From Solen grandis (Eukaryota; Mollusca; Bivalvia; Adapedonta; Solenidae): a DNA stretch of 64,000 nt. This document shows, piece by piece, positions 8,485-19,529 of this stretch. The notes under the pieces were generated by a model. The model was not told the origin of the DNA, did not search any database, and was given only the letters and a program-made list of their open reading frames with translations. The DNA is taken from contig CM037791.1 in the NCBI GenBank assembly GCA_021229015.1, positions 54,410,798 through 54,474,797 of the forward strand. Direction: 5' to 3'. A program made the translations under genes and the position numbers. How positions within the stretch are numbered: the stretch's first letter is position 1; each line of letters opens with the position of its first letter.

Positions 8485-8499
8485 GTGGATCTAGACATT

Positions 8500-9560
8500 C
8501 ATTAAATATATGATGTATAAAAAAATTATAAGAAGGTTATTATCCAGTGTAAGAGCGTTTTATATTTTTGTCATAAATGAGAAACAAATATTCAAATTAA
8601 TTCAGTTCAATATTAAAAACATCATACTAATTTGTTCTCTTTTATATTAAATATGTGTATTGCCAAAAAAACACAGCTAGTGACGTCACAGTCTCTTTTT
8701 ATAGATTGCAAAGTTTCTGTATGTATAACGCTTTTTAATTCAAGGGACGTAATTTACGATTTTTAGATACCGCTAGATAATCGACGAGATCTCGAGCGGT
8801 GTGTTTATTTTAATATTACTACTATTTGCTTGTTTCGAATATGATGTTGACAAAGTTTACAAAATAATGCATGTGTGAGTACTGAATACAGCTCATTTAT
8901 TTTCTTCATCATTTCTTTCCATAAAATATGTAAATAATGTTTAAAGCTGTGGTAACCTTTGACCCTGACGTCACCATCGCCGTCTGGAGCATGCGCAAGG
9001 TCCATGCATGCGTGGGGAGGCTTCCGCCGAGCAGAGTCGACCAGCCATTTCGAGCCAATGCAGACGCTAGTGAAAACTCAAAGCAAATAATCGACGACAA
9101 GTTCTAGATCCTGTCTAAGGTAGGAAACCCTTCCATAGTGTTTAACAAGTACACCATAATTGTAGCCAAGTACAGTAAAGCGAATTGTTTACACAATGTT
9201 GCTATCAATTTCTGGGAATACCAGTAAGTTGTACTTCCGTTTTCAAATTGTCATTGAATATATTTCTCAAATTCAATTAAGTGAATTAGATGGGGATTTT
9301 AATCGGCCTAAATTCTCTGTCACGACAAAAAGAAAAGACTGATTGGAAATTCAAAAAAGTAAAAGAAAGTGATGCCATTTTTCAATTAAAGTTTCTATGA
9401 TAGTCCCATTCACCTGATAAAATAATCATTCACTATATGCGAAAATTGCTGGTTACTTTGGGTCACTTTCGATTTTGATTTGGATAGAAGGGAAAGAATC
9501 ACAATTCCATTTAAATGTGTTGTCTCCCTTTTCGTATCCTGGTGGGTTGTATTACCGTGG
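8500..9560 (+). repeat. Dispersed repeat family copy 1, split by the solo LTR
   Basis: It matches 34785-35480 block by block: TTATCCAGTGTAAGAG, the AATAATGCAT-TATGAGTA block, TTTTCTTCA, ACACAATG-TGCT, ATTGGAAATT, and TCACTTTCGATTTTGATTTGG. The uninterrupted copy at 35100 reads straight through the point where this copy holds the LTR, so the LTR arrived later. A partial copy lies at about 29885-30540 and a short fragment near 12850-12960. I see no coding capacity and no family name I can assign. Confidence 0.75.
8943..9181 (+). mobile_element. Solo LTR (8948-9176) with 5-bp target duplication AAAGC
   Basis: It starts TGTGGTAACCTTTGACCC and is 229 bp, exactly the length of the LTR at 2998. AAAGC flanks it at 8943-8947 and 9177-9181. 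Five-base duplications are usual for Gypsy integrases. An empty-site relative exists at about 35110. A solo LTR forms by recombination between the two LTRs of a full copy, so this family has inserted here at least twice. It is diverged from the 3' LTR at many sites, so it represents an older insertion or a sister subfamily. Confidence 0.85.
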
Positions 9561-10278
9561 TATTTAGCTTTCAGAAATAAGTTACGAATAGAAGAAGAAG
9601 CATTCAAATGAAAAATTTATCTTTCAGTAATCCTCAACATTTCATTGATAAAATAAATGATTGTGATTTCTCTAGAACAATTTCTTCTTGATAAAAATAT
9701 TTACAATGTAAACAGTACATAGTACATATTTCAGCACTTTCTTGGTAGGGTATTACCAATGCATATATAAACTTCATTCCTAGTATTTTTTAGATCAAAT
9801 ATCATCATAATAAATATTCTATGGTGTTCATTGTGCTGTCCTGCAACATTTAGAATTATTTTTATTGTATATATCTATTTTTTTTTAATTATTGTTTCGA
9901 AATAGGTCAGGTAGAAAATATGTTACATTTCCATAGAATTTTGGTTGTTAAAAGGGCATTTTAGAAGAAATGAAAAATCTCACTTGGAAATAGCTAATAA
10001 CTAAGGTTTTAAGTTTTGACAGATAGCACGTAGTATGTGTTTACTTTTAGTATACAAATGATATTGAGACAAATTTCACGAGACCTTTATTCCTGTTATT
10101 TCTGAATACCCCGGTAATATACGACCACCGGTAATACCCTACCCTAGTATATATTCTCGTATACCACACAGTATTGTAGATCATCATTTTATTTTATCAT
10201 TATTATACCACAGGAACATGATATTCAGTTAAAAAAACAAAACAAAGACCTTTAAAAAAAATCTACCCCTTCTATATA
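9561..10278. other. AT-rich intergenic DNA
   Basis: I see no gene or recognised repeat. The only pattern is a recurring CCGGTAATA / TACCGGTAATACCCTACC around 10110-10140. Confidence 0.5.
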
Positions 10279-10959
10279 AATAAACTCCAGGAATGCAATG
10301 CCTCCCATACCCCACCCACCTCTCTGATACAGAAATAAGTGTTGGGACAGCTTTAAAAAGGATTTTTCTGGTCTGGACAATTAAAGGGGTTAATTATCTC
10401 TCAAATTATATCCATACCATTAATGTTTTGTGTTTAATACCACTGAAAAATACATCTCTATCGCTAATTTCTTATGTCGTAGCAGCCATGACGTGACGTC
10501 ACAGTTTTAAACCCAGCAGTGAAGGTAGAATTAAACATTATTATTTTATAAATTGGTTTAATGTGTGCAGTGTTCTCTATTTATTTTTCCAAATTGAAAT
10601 TTAGAAGATGTCTCTGATTTTATATGAATGCTGATTTTAAAATTACAAAAAAGAGGGGGAAAACCCAACAAGCGAGGTAACTCTTTCAAACTGTCCGTAA
10701 ACAAGTAAACTTACCATTACTGCGGGTGTAAAACTGTGACGTCACGTCATGGCTACTACGACATGAGAAATTAGCTGTAGAGTTGTGTTTTTCAGTGGTA
10801 TAAAACATGAAAACTTAATGGTAAGGCTATATTTTGAGAGATAATTAACCCCTTTAATTGTCCAGACTAAAATACATCCTTTGTACAGCTGTCCCAACAA
10901 TTATTCCTGTATTGGAGAGGTGGGTGGGGTATGGAAGGCATGCATTCCTGGTGTTTATT
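10279..10959. mobile_element. 681-bp inverted-repeat element with about 235-bp arms
   Basis: The left arm (10279-10513) and right arm (10719-10959) are inverted copies. They share ends close to AATAAACACCAGGAATGCA and the inner blocks ACCCCACCCACCTCTC, GGGACAGCT, GACAATTAAAGGGGTTAAT, CTCAAAAT and GACGTGACGTCACAG. The spacer is about 205 bp. It has no coding capacity and behaves as a miniature foldback element. Each arm carries TGACGTCAC in its inner part. It abuts the next element directly at 10959/10960. Confidence 0.82.
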
Positions 10960-11390
10960 AACCAGGTTTTCAACTAGTTGAAACCTGGTTATTAGAATGC
11001 CGAACGTCGTTGGGCGGGCGGGCGTCAAACTTTCGTTTCCGCTCAATAACTTAAGTTAGAATTTAGATATAGCAATTATATTTGATGGGTAGATACCTTA
11101 TGAGAAGAGGAAGGTTGGGATTGCTTTTCAGGTTAATCGGGTCAAGGTCAAGGTCACAATGGTTAAAAATAGATTTTTTGTTTCTGCTCGATATCTCGAG
11201 TTAGAATGAAGGTAAAGCATTCATATTTGATAAGTAGATACCTTTGGGAAGAGGAAGGTTGGAATTGCTTTTCAGGGAAAATGGATCAAGGTCAAGATCA
11301 CTATGACTAAAATATATTGGAAAATGGATCAAGGTCAAGATCACTATGACTAAAATATTTAAAAATGGATCAAGGTCAAGGTCACTATAC

Positions 11391-11440
<50 letters not shown>

Positions 11441-12045
11441 TTTTTCTGTTTGATAGCGGCTTGCTATGAATGCTTTTGTTTTTATGCTTCACTTATGCTT
11501 TTCTTCATTTACATAGTTGCGGTGCCCTTGCTATCTTGACAAATATTATACAAATGTCTGATTGCTAGAATTGCTTAATAAACCTTCAATAAGAAATAAA
11601 ATAAATGCATTTGTATCAGTCTTTGGATAATTCCTGTAGGTTGCTTTTCATGTTTTAAAATATCCATAATTTCCTTGAACTAACATTTAATTTTGAATCT
11701 TGTATTTTACCCTGCATTGATAATTACCCTTTGACAATCTGATTTCACACCTTTGAGCTTGTTTTCATGTAACATATAGTGACACATTCTTTTATTTGCT
11801 TAAATTCTCCTCCTTTATTTCTGAATGCATTCTGCCCAAATCTACACAGTATGGCCAGTACATAGTGACTTGACCTATATTGTCAATTTAACCATATTTC
11901 TTAGAGTTATGACCCTTATTTACTCTTCATCCATGTAACATAAAGTATTAATGTTCTTTGGTGATCATTTTATAAATAAAATCTTCATTTCGAATTGGAT
12001 TTTCCATGTTGAAAACCTGGTTTTGTGACAGTCCCTGTCGCTTTA
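10960..12045 (+). mobile_element. Non-autonomous transposon with AACCAGGTTTTCAAC ends
   Basis: The left end AACCAGGTTTTCAACTAG is itself palindromic (it continues TTGAAACCTGGTT). The right end GTTGAAAACCTGGTT lies at 12008-12022. Inside are GGGCGGGCGGGCGTC and repeated GGTCAAGGTCA blocks, three close copies between 11270 and 11385, then (TA)n and a T-tract at 11395-11447. The GGTCAAGGTCAC pattern is typical of a family I associate with bivalves. No transposase is visible. Confidence 0.72.
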
Positions 12046-14027
12046 AGCCTTGTTTATATATACATGGAGAGGTCGATTTTTTATATTTATTTTACTGAAT
12101 ATCGGTGTCCTGTGATTATACCATACAGTAGTGTATAGCACCATTCTATTCCACCATATTTATATCACGCAGTACTCTATAGCATCATTTTATTCCATCA
12201 TATCTATACAATACATTACAATTTCTATCATGGTCCCTTAAACCTGATAAAATCATTATCATACTTTCTCCTGGTTTCGGCCTTTGCTCTGGTTTCGTGA
12301 CCCTATAAAAGATTTGATTTACCGCACATGCCTTTTTTTGGAAATATACGGAAATGCGAGATAGTTCTGTTGTTTGTTTAGAAAACAAATTTTAATGCAA
12401 ATATTAATAATATAATATACACTGGTTAAAAAAGCAAAACTGTATGAATATCAAAATCAATCCAATTTTTTTTAAGCATTAGGTTGTTCATTTTTTTTAT
12501 TTTTCAATGATTTGACATTATTTTTTGTTTTAAATAAAGTATTATCTGCACTTCCGGTTTAAATCCAAATTATAAACAATGACGGTCATTTTGTTTTGCG
12601 TGTAAAGTAGAAAAACGCAAGTAATGTGAAAGGTAATGAATTGACGAGAAACTGCAGAACATGGAAAAAATAGCATTACATAGCCTTTAAAGGTCTGTTA
12701 TAAAAAGTACTTGATATTTTCATCGAAATGTTCAATGTTGTTCACATATTTTGAGTTTGATTTTGGTGTCATTTCATGATTTGTTAAAAAGCATCAAAAT
12801 CCAAATGCACATGCGCGAAAAATTAACGTTAGGGTCACGAAAGTAGGACAAACCATGCTGCTTATGTAAAAATAACTGGTCACTTCCAATTTTGATGAAA
12901 GGGAAAGAATCACAATCCAGTCAAATATGATGTCTCCCTTTTCAAATTAAGGATTATGTAAATGCTATACTAAAGAAAGATTTTGAATTTTGCAGACACT
13001 AGAACTTAAATGCAATGGGGAGAAGTGTTGTGTTACTATGGTGATGATAGGAGATATTTGTTTTTAGGAATTACATATAAATGTCATCACTTTTTTAGAC
13101 ATAAAACAAAAATATTGTGTAATTATTCTGTTTGTTAACAAGTTAATATCCGTTATTTTGAAGAAAAAAAATAGAAAAAAAAAATAGAATAAACTTTCAT
13201 CAATAATATCAGAAATAATATGAAACAATAGCCCTAGGGTGATGACATTGTGTAACGGAGTCGTGGAGAACAACATCTCCTGGGTTCTGTTTCATACGTT
13301 TATTCGAGTATAAATCATACTGCATATCGTTAAAGGGCCTGAAAACAGATTATAAAGCAATAATAAATACAAATGAATTGGATTCAGGCAATTCAAAATA
13401 GCAGACACGTTGAAATAAAATACATCTCAAAATATATCATAGTATGTCAGGATATAAATTATAACACTAACCAGCACTAACTAATTAGAACAACACTACG
13501 CCTCTAGTCTGGGAAACTACAATATAGTGGAGAGTACGTTGATCCTGACTTTGGGAAAGTCTGATTCCGAAATGACAGAACAGAAGGGAAATTCATATTT
13601 ATATGGTCAGGGACAAAGGATTAAAATCTCACTCACTCAACAATCACCCAAACCATGCACGCCGTACAAACATAATCAGTTCACATAACACAGTTCACAA
13701 TGACAGGACATGGTGCACATGGACAGTTCACACGCCATAGATACAAACTCACAACTGACAGGACAGAACAATACAAGACAGAATAAACAAGCATAGCAAT
13801 TTAACAAAGGGCCCTTTACATTTTAATTAATTCATATCAAGTATTTAAGACAGTTTTATCGTTTTATGAGTCAGAACATATTTCATATACATATTATCTG
13901 TATAGTATATAAGGTGTTTTTGATTGAGATATACTCATTAAAAACATGTTTAATCAGTCAATCCAGGTCCAGTGTAATGGGATTGGTTTGGTGTCATGTC
14001 ACTTAATTGTGACTTAATTAAGTCTAT
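12046..14027. other. Intergenic DNA with repeat fragments
   Basis: There is no convincing gene. Bases 12850-12960 carry the CACTT-CGATTTTGAT...AAAGAATCACAAT block of the split dispersed repeat. Bases 13965-14010 resemble the tail of the SINE at 25225 (CCAGGTCCAGTG, GGTTTGGTGTCATGTCAC). The stretch 13300-13830 is less AT-rich, with repeated GACAGGACA words, and is unassigned. Confidence 0.5.
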
Positions 14028-14075
14028 CAAACGAAGTTTGGAGACATTGTTTTTATTCTGTTTCTTCTTCTTTTT

Positions 14076-15624
14076 AGCTCACCTGAGCACAACGTGCTCA
14101 TGGTGAGCTATTGTGATCGCCTTTTGTCCGTCGTCCGTCGTCCGTCGTCCGTGCGTGCGTGCGTGCGTGCGTGCGTGCGTCCGTCCGTCGTCAACAATTT
14201 GCTTTAAACAACATCTCCTCATGAACCGCTGAAGGGATTTTGACCAAACTTCACAGGAATCATCCTTATGATGCCCTCTATCAAAGTTGTACAAATTATT
14301 CAGATTGGTTAAAAAAGTAGGTCACAGGAGCTAAAAATAGATTTTAAAAATGCAAACTTTGAAAATCTTCTTCTGCAAAACTGCAAGGCCTAGAGCTTAG
14401 ATATTTGGTATGTAGCATCATCTTATGGTTCATTACCAAGATTGTACAAATCATAGCCCTACGATGATAAATGACCCCGCACCAGGGGTCACTTGTTTTA
14501 CATAGAGTTATATAGGAAAATCTTTAAAAATCTTCTTCTATGAATCCATAAGGCCTAGAGATTAGATATTTGGTATGTAGCATCATCTTATGGTTCATTA
14601 CCAAGATTGTACAAATCATAGCCCTACGGTGATAAATGCCCCCGCACCAGGGGTCACTTGTTTTTCATAGAGTTATATAGGAAAATGTTTAAAAATCTTC
14701 TTCTATGAATCCATAAGGCCTAGAGATTAGATATTTGGTATGAAGCATCATCTTATGGTTCATTACCAAGATTGTACAAATCATGACCCTATGGTGATAA
14801 ATGACCCCGCACCATGAGTCACTTGTTTTACATAGAGTTATATAGAAAAAACTTTAAAAATCTTCTTCTATGAATCCATTAGGCCTAGAGCTTAGATATT
14901 TGGTATGTAGCATCATCTTATGGGCCATTACCAAGATTGTACAAATCATAGCCCTACGATGATAAATGACCCCGCACCAGGGGTCACTTGTTTTACATAG
15001 AGTTATATAGGAAAATCTTTAAAAATCTTCTTCCATGAATCCATTAGGCCTAGAGCTTAGATATTTGGTATGTAGCATCATCTTATGGTTCATTACCAAG
15101 ATTGTACAAATCATAGCCCTATGGTGATAAATGACCCCGCACCAGGGGTCACTTGTTTTACATAGAGTTATATAGGAAAATCTTTAAAAATCTTCTTCTA
15201 TGAATCCATAAGGCCTAGAGATTAGATATTTGGTATGAAGCATCATCTTATGGTTTATTACCAAGATTGTACAAATCATGACCCTATGGTGATAAATGCC
15301 CCCGCACCAGGGGTCACTTGTTTAACATAGAGTTATATAGGAAAATCTTTAAAAATCTTCTTCTATGAATCCATTAGGCCTAGAGCTTAGATATTTGGAA
15401 TGTAGCATAATCTAATGGTTCATTATCAAGATTTTCAAAATGGTGGCCCTTTGGAGATAAATGATCCCGCACTAAGTCTTCTCCTCTGAAACCATAAGGC
15501 CCAATGCTTATATATTTGGTGTGTAGTATTGTCAGGGCTAAAATGTTTAAGATTGAGTTATATCAGAATTCTTGTCTGTTTAAAAACCTTGTAATCAGTT
15601 GTAGCAATGGTACTCAGGTGAGCG
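14076..15624 (+). mobile_element. Nested transposon with GCTCACCTGAG termini
   Basis: It begins AGCTCACCTGAGCACAACG (14076) and ends GTACTCAGGTGAGCG (15610-15624), a short inverted pair. Near the start is a palindromic GAGCACAACGTGCTCA and a simple CGTCCGTCGTCCG / GTGCGTGCG run at 14127-14190. It interrupts the outer element within a T-rich run, so the target duplication is ambiguous. Related ends occur at 24262, 24634 and 19455. Confidence 0.72.
14330..15480 (+). repeat. Tandem array, about 165 bp x 6-7, inside the nested transposon
   Basis: The landmark GCACCAGGGGTCACTTG recurs at about 14481, 14647, 14811 (variant GCACCATGAGTCACTTG), 14977, 15142 and 15306, a period of about 165 bases. 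Units are very similar, with GATTAGATATTTGGTATG, CATCATCTTATGG and CCAAGATTGTACAAATCAT in each. A diverged last unit ends near 15480. Tandem arrays inside short transposons are a recognised source of satellite DNA. Confidence 0.9.
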
Positions 15625-16064
15625 TTTTTTATTATTATTCTTCTTCTTTCTTCCGCCGGCAACTTTGTACAGGCCATATCTCAGAGGCCACTCGACCTAT
15701 TTTTACAAAACTTCACACGCTTATAGTCTTCAATGAGTAGTGGTGCCCCCCTCCCCATCCCCTCAGATGGATTTTTGTATAAAAATGTATTTTGGTAAAA
15801 TAATTTCAAATTTCAAACCCTAAATCATTTATCTTTTGTTCCTCATAATAAGAAGAATTGAAATTGAAACTGGCCCACCCCGTCAGTTTTAATTCTGACA
15901 TTTATTTCAAATATTAAGACTGCCACCCATAACCAATATATATTTTTGTTCCTCATGATCCGATGGATTGACTGGTACTTCTTTGATGTTCACATTGGTC
16001 ACCAAGGGGTCAGACCCCACCCCCTCAATTTTACTTATGACCTTATTCTTAAACTTCGTTTGGG

Positions 16065-16427
16065 ACACTTAGTAACAGCTCACTGTTACAATTATTACTT
16101 GTTGTCTATGGCTTGATATCTCACATAAGCAATGGTACCAAATAACCATGCTCTCAACTGAAATCTTGTCACATTTATAATGCACACATCCTTTTGCATT
16201 TTATATTCATCCAAATATGAAAGAAAATAAATCATATTCCTATGAAACATGATATTTGTCATTTACTTCAAATATATATGGACAAACAGGGTACAAGTAT
16301 TATTAACTGAAAACAATAGCCATACATATCTTATTGCATTTTCTTTCTTTCCTTTTAATTAAATAACAAGCTGATATTTAATGCAATGTGCATTTTTTAT
16401 TTTTCATAATTTTCTTCTTTTTTACAG
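16065..16427 (+). other. Upstream flank of the TRIM gene ending in a splice acceptor
   Basis: It is AT-rich. The last 20 bases are a pyrimidine tract, TTTTCTTCTTTTTTACAG, ending in AG at 16426-16427, a good 3' splice site. The TRIM coding exon would then start at 16428 with 19 bases of 5' UTR, and an untranslated exon would lie somewhere upstream. A short upstream ATG at 16443 in another frame overlaps the start. Confidence 0.6.
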
Positions 16428-16446
16428 ATCTAAATTCAGCAAATGA

Positions 16447-17181
16447 ATGATGGACATAAATGGGGCTTCAGGTAAAAACAGTTCCACAGCTAGTACAAAG
16501 GACCTTGGTCTTACATGCGCAATTTGCACAAAAACGTTCAAAAATCCAAAGTTGCTTGACTGTTCACATTCATTTTGTGAGTCATGCATACTGACACATT
16601 TACAAAATCTACAAAAAGATGGATTGCTTAAAAATAGCATAGAGTGTCCACATTGTAGAAAGTTGACAAAGACTGACAAACAAGATTCCAGTCTAGACAA
16701 ATTGGTTATGTCTCTCCCGGCAAATGAAGCACTCATATCAGCTCTGGATACCGTCAACAGTGGTTCCGAGAATGTGATGAGTACTGGAATAATGTGTCAA
16801 TCATGTGAAGATAGGGGACAGTCCAACGAGGCGGAATTCTACTGCTCTGACTGCAATGAGTACCAATGCATGGATTGTTCTGGCGGCCATCAGCGACTCA
16901 GAGTCCTGAGAAGCCATAAACTAGTTAGAATAAAGGAATCAAAATCAGCGGAGACATATTCCAGAAGAGTTCGACAATATGAGAGATGCGAGGTCCACTC
17001 CAAGCCGATTGAATTCATATGCGTCAAACACAATGACTTATGTTGTAGCACTTGTTCCATCATCACACATGGTAAATGTAAAAAATTCAAAGAAATCAAA
17101 GATTTAAATATTCAAGAAAATAAAAACAAAATGAGAACATTAAAAACTGCTACAAAAAGAAACAAACTGGAAATTTTTTGA
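16447..17181 (+). CDS. TRIM-like protein, RING and B-box half (ends at tandem stops)
   Basis: This gives 244 residues from ATG 16447; a second ATG follows at 16450. Residues 24-70 are a C3HC4 RING finger: C24, C27, C39, H41, C44, C47, C67 and C70, the signature of an E3 ubiquitin ligase. Residues 117-157 match a B-box 1 (C117, C120, C133, C136, C141, C144, H148, H157) and 181-211 a B-box 2 (C181, H184, C192, H195, C200, C203, H208). From about 220 a Lys/Glu/Asn-rich helix starts a coiled coil. It stops at TGA 17179-17181, immediately followed by an in-frame TAA. The same frame then continues as the C-terminal half. The gene is intronless here, as is common for expanded bivalve TRIM genes. Candidate roles in innate immunity or RNA control are family inference. 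Confidence 0.85.
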   Translation: MMDINGASGKNSSTASTKDLGLTCAICTKTFKNPKLLDCSHSFCESCILTHLQNLQKDGLLKNSIECPHCRKLTKTDKQDSSLDKLVMSLPANEALISALDTVNSGSENVMSTGIMCQSCEDRGQSNEAEFYCSDCNEYQCMDCSGGHQRLRVLRSHKLVRIKESKSAETYSRRVRQYERCEVHSKPIEFICVKHNDLCCSTCSIITHGKCKKFKEIKDLNIQENKNKMRTLKTATKRNKLEIF

Positions 17182-17184
17182 TAA

Positions 17185-18345
17185 GCTAAGTTAAGAAAAG
17201 ATATTTTGAGAAAAAAGAGAAATGAAGATTTACAAGCGAAGATCAATATATGCACAGACATGGAAACAACCCTTGACGAAACGTTGCTTACCCAAGAAGC
17301 AATTTTAAACCATGGCTCGTCGATGCAAATCTTCATTACAGCACACAAATTAACACAAAACCTTGAAGAGCATGAGCGAAAACTGAAAAAGACACTAGCT
17401 GAAATTGAGATCACAGATTTAAGTCTTTCCTCGTCTGATCTGATTCAGAAGATGCTTGACCTTGATAAGGACCTCATGAAGCTGAGTGAAGCGATTTCAG
17501 TGATGAGTGTTGAGAAGATCCCTGATTACAGGTGTGTCCAGCTGGAGCTTCTGGAGACAACAGAAATGGTTAAATCTGAGTGTGATAAAAACTTCCCATT
17601 GATTTCAGGAATGACTTATCTGTCTGATGGAAGATTGATTGCTGTTGATAATGGTTTGATACGCTACCTAGTACTAGATGATAAGAATAAACTTCTTAAT
17701 AAGGCATCTTTTGATAAATACCCGCGTGGTGTAGTATCTCATGCTGATGATACCATTGCAGTAGCAGATGCTGGCAAAACTATAGGCCTGTATAGCATCA
17801 CTGCTGACAACACACTACAGAGAACATCGACTGTCAGCACAACTGTACCGTGTAGTTCTATTTCTATTGCAGGTAAAGGTAAGTATGCTGTTGGGACGTT
17901 TGATGGAAACAAACCAGCCTGTTTGGTGTCAGAGAATGGAGAAGTGGTTGATGTTAATGCTGAATTTCCCGACAGACAGTATGGTTTAAATGACACTTTG
18001 TGTGTATATATACCAGACAGTGGTAAGCTGGTCCTGACAGTGAGGGATGATAACACTGTACGTGTCTATGACACCCGTGATGGAACCGAGGTGGTTGTCA
18101 GGGATGACAGGATAAAGGACCCAAGGGGTGTAGCTGTCAGTGAAAGTGGCTGTATATTTGTATGTAGTCAAAAGACAAACAGTATTGTGCAGATATCACA
18201 GGCAGGGGAGGTGATAGATTCACATACACTGGAGTCAATGGTATATCCTTACTGTATCTGTATCTCGAGAGATGGCAGAAAACTGGCCGTGGCTAATAAC
18301 ATTGCTAACGAGAATAGAACACTTCAAACATACAATATACTTTGA
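17185..18345 (+). CDS. TRIM-like protein, coiled-coil and beta-propeller half
   Basis: It is in the same frame as the RING/B-box half and starts right after the TGA TAA pair. No ATG lies near its beginning, so on its own it lacks an obvious start. About residues 1-110 are a heptad-rich coiled coil. From about residue 135 to the end there are at least six repeats of beta-propeller type, with blade cores such as LSDGRLIAVDNG, GVVSHADDTIAVAD, PDSGKLVLTVRDDNTVRVYD and VSESGCIFVCSQ, resembling NHL/WD-like propellers of TRIM2/3/71-type proteins. The frame is otherwise open for 386 codons with a normal TGA end. Together with the RING half the length, about 630 codons, is typical. Either the gene is a young pseudogene, or the stops are read through or are an assembly fault. 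Confidence 0.75.
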   Translation, partial: AKLRKDILRKKRNEDLQAKINICTDMETTLDETLLTQEAILNHGSSMQIFITAHKLTQNLEEHERKLKKTLAEIEITDLSLSSSDLIQKMLDLDKDLMKLSEAISVMSVEKIPDYRCVQLELLETTEMVKSECDKNFPLISGMTYLSDGRLIAVDNGLIRYLVLDDKNKLLNKASFDKYPRGVVSHADDTIAVADAGKTIGLYSITADNTLQRTSTVSTTVPCSSISIAGKGKYAVGTFDGNKPACLVSENGEVVDVNAEFPDRQYGLNDTLCVYIPDSGKLVLTVRDDNTVRVYDTRDGTEVVVRDDRIKDPRGVAVSESGCIFVCSQKTNSIVQISQAGEVIDSHTLESMVYPYCICISRDGRKLAVANNIANENRTLQTYNIL

Positions 18346-19365
18346 ATATCAGAAGAATAGTAAGATAGTCATTTGTTGATCAATCATGTATAGTATACAT
18401 GCTATTTTTGAATTTATCAATTTTAAACCTTGTTATATGTATAATTATAATAAGTTTTTAACAAATATGATATTTTTCCTCAAAATTAATAATAGATTGT
18501 GACAATCAAGACAATGCTGTAAGTATACATAGATTAGAATATTGACATCTAAATCAAATTAATGGCAACATGAATATTATTCTGATTGTACATAGAGAGA
18601 TGAATTGGTTTTATTACTCTACCACAGGTTAGTTTTATTTTTTCTCACTTGGATGATTTACATAATTATTGTATACAACAAGTATAATACGATAGTATCC
18701 ATACAGTTCTTAACTTTAAAAAACTTGCTTCTATTTTGGAGAGAAGAAAAACAGAAGAGAAAAAAAATTGAAAACAATATTTTAAAGGTCCAGGTTAATA
18801 TTTTGTAGTAATACATTTCAAATGTACATAAATAGTGTAAAACTATAATGGTATATAATCAAGATTCAATGAAACACAGAAACATATAACTATTAACTAA
18901 AATTGTGCTTCTAATTTTATAGTTATATTCTTACATTGTGTTAGTTTTGGAACACAAATCTTAAAAATCATAATTATGCAATTAAATTATTTCAGTTTCA
19001 ACTTGTAAATTAGGTATATTCACATTTTAGTTGCTTATTGTTTTATGAGGTTAATAAAAGGGGCCCATAACTTTTGATGCTTACTGTGATTTAATTCCAT
19101 ATTTTTAATTGAGTTGAGTTTATCTATATTATTTGATAATCTTATGTTTTAAAGATGTCAGCTTTGGTTTATGTCCAATTTCTTTACTTCTGTAAATATA
19201 CTGCTTTGCCATAATCAGAAAAGTGCTCAAAGTTTTATGGAAATATATATTTCCAAAATTAATATTTTTTTATATAATTAAGTTTTAACTCCAAGTAAAT
19301 GTCTAAACACTTATGTTCTAACAAGCCCAATCTTCATGAATCTTGGTCAGAATGTCTGTTTCCAT
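18346..19365 (+). other. 3' flank of the TRIM gene
   Basis: It is AT-rich and non-coding. AATAAA at 19053-19058 is a possible polyadenylation signal, about 710 bases after the stop, but weaker ATTAAA-like hexamers also occur. No other gene is seen. Confidence 0.45.
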
Positions 19366-19495
19366 AAAATCTTTGACAAGTTCAAAGCTGGGTCATATGG
19401 GATCAAAAAGTAGATCAATATGAAAAATGCAACATATTTTGCTCATTTATAGTCAGATGAGCAATTCAGGGCCATCATGGCCCTTTTGTTTAAAG
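19366..19495 (+). repeat. 3' end fragment of an AGCTCACC-type transposon
   Basis: It ends GATGAGCAATTCAGGGCCAT-CATGGCCCTTTTGTTT. That matches the right end of the element at 24262-26152 (AGGTGAGCGATATAAGGCCATCATGACCCTCTTGTT). GGGCCATCATGGCCC is itself a short hairpin. Confidence 0.6.
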
Positions 19496-19529
19496 AAAAA
19501 ATCAGTATTTTCAGTTACTAAATCTTTAT

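Larger units (their letters stand above)
14028..16064 (+). mobile_element. Outer transposon with CAAACGAAGTTTGG ends, host of a nested insertion
   Basis: The left end at 14028 is the palindrome-like CAAACGAAGTTTGG; the right end AAACTTCGTTTGG is at 16051-16063. The interior starts with TTGTTTTTATTCTG and resumes after the nested element with TCTTCTTTCTTCCGCCGGCA and GTACAGGCCATATCTCAGA. That series is a familiar bivalve repeat family. No transposase is visible. Confidence 0.68.
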
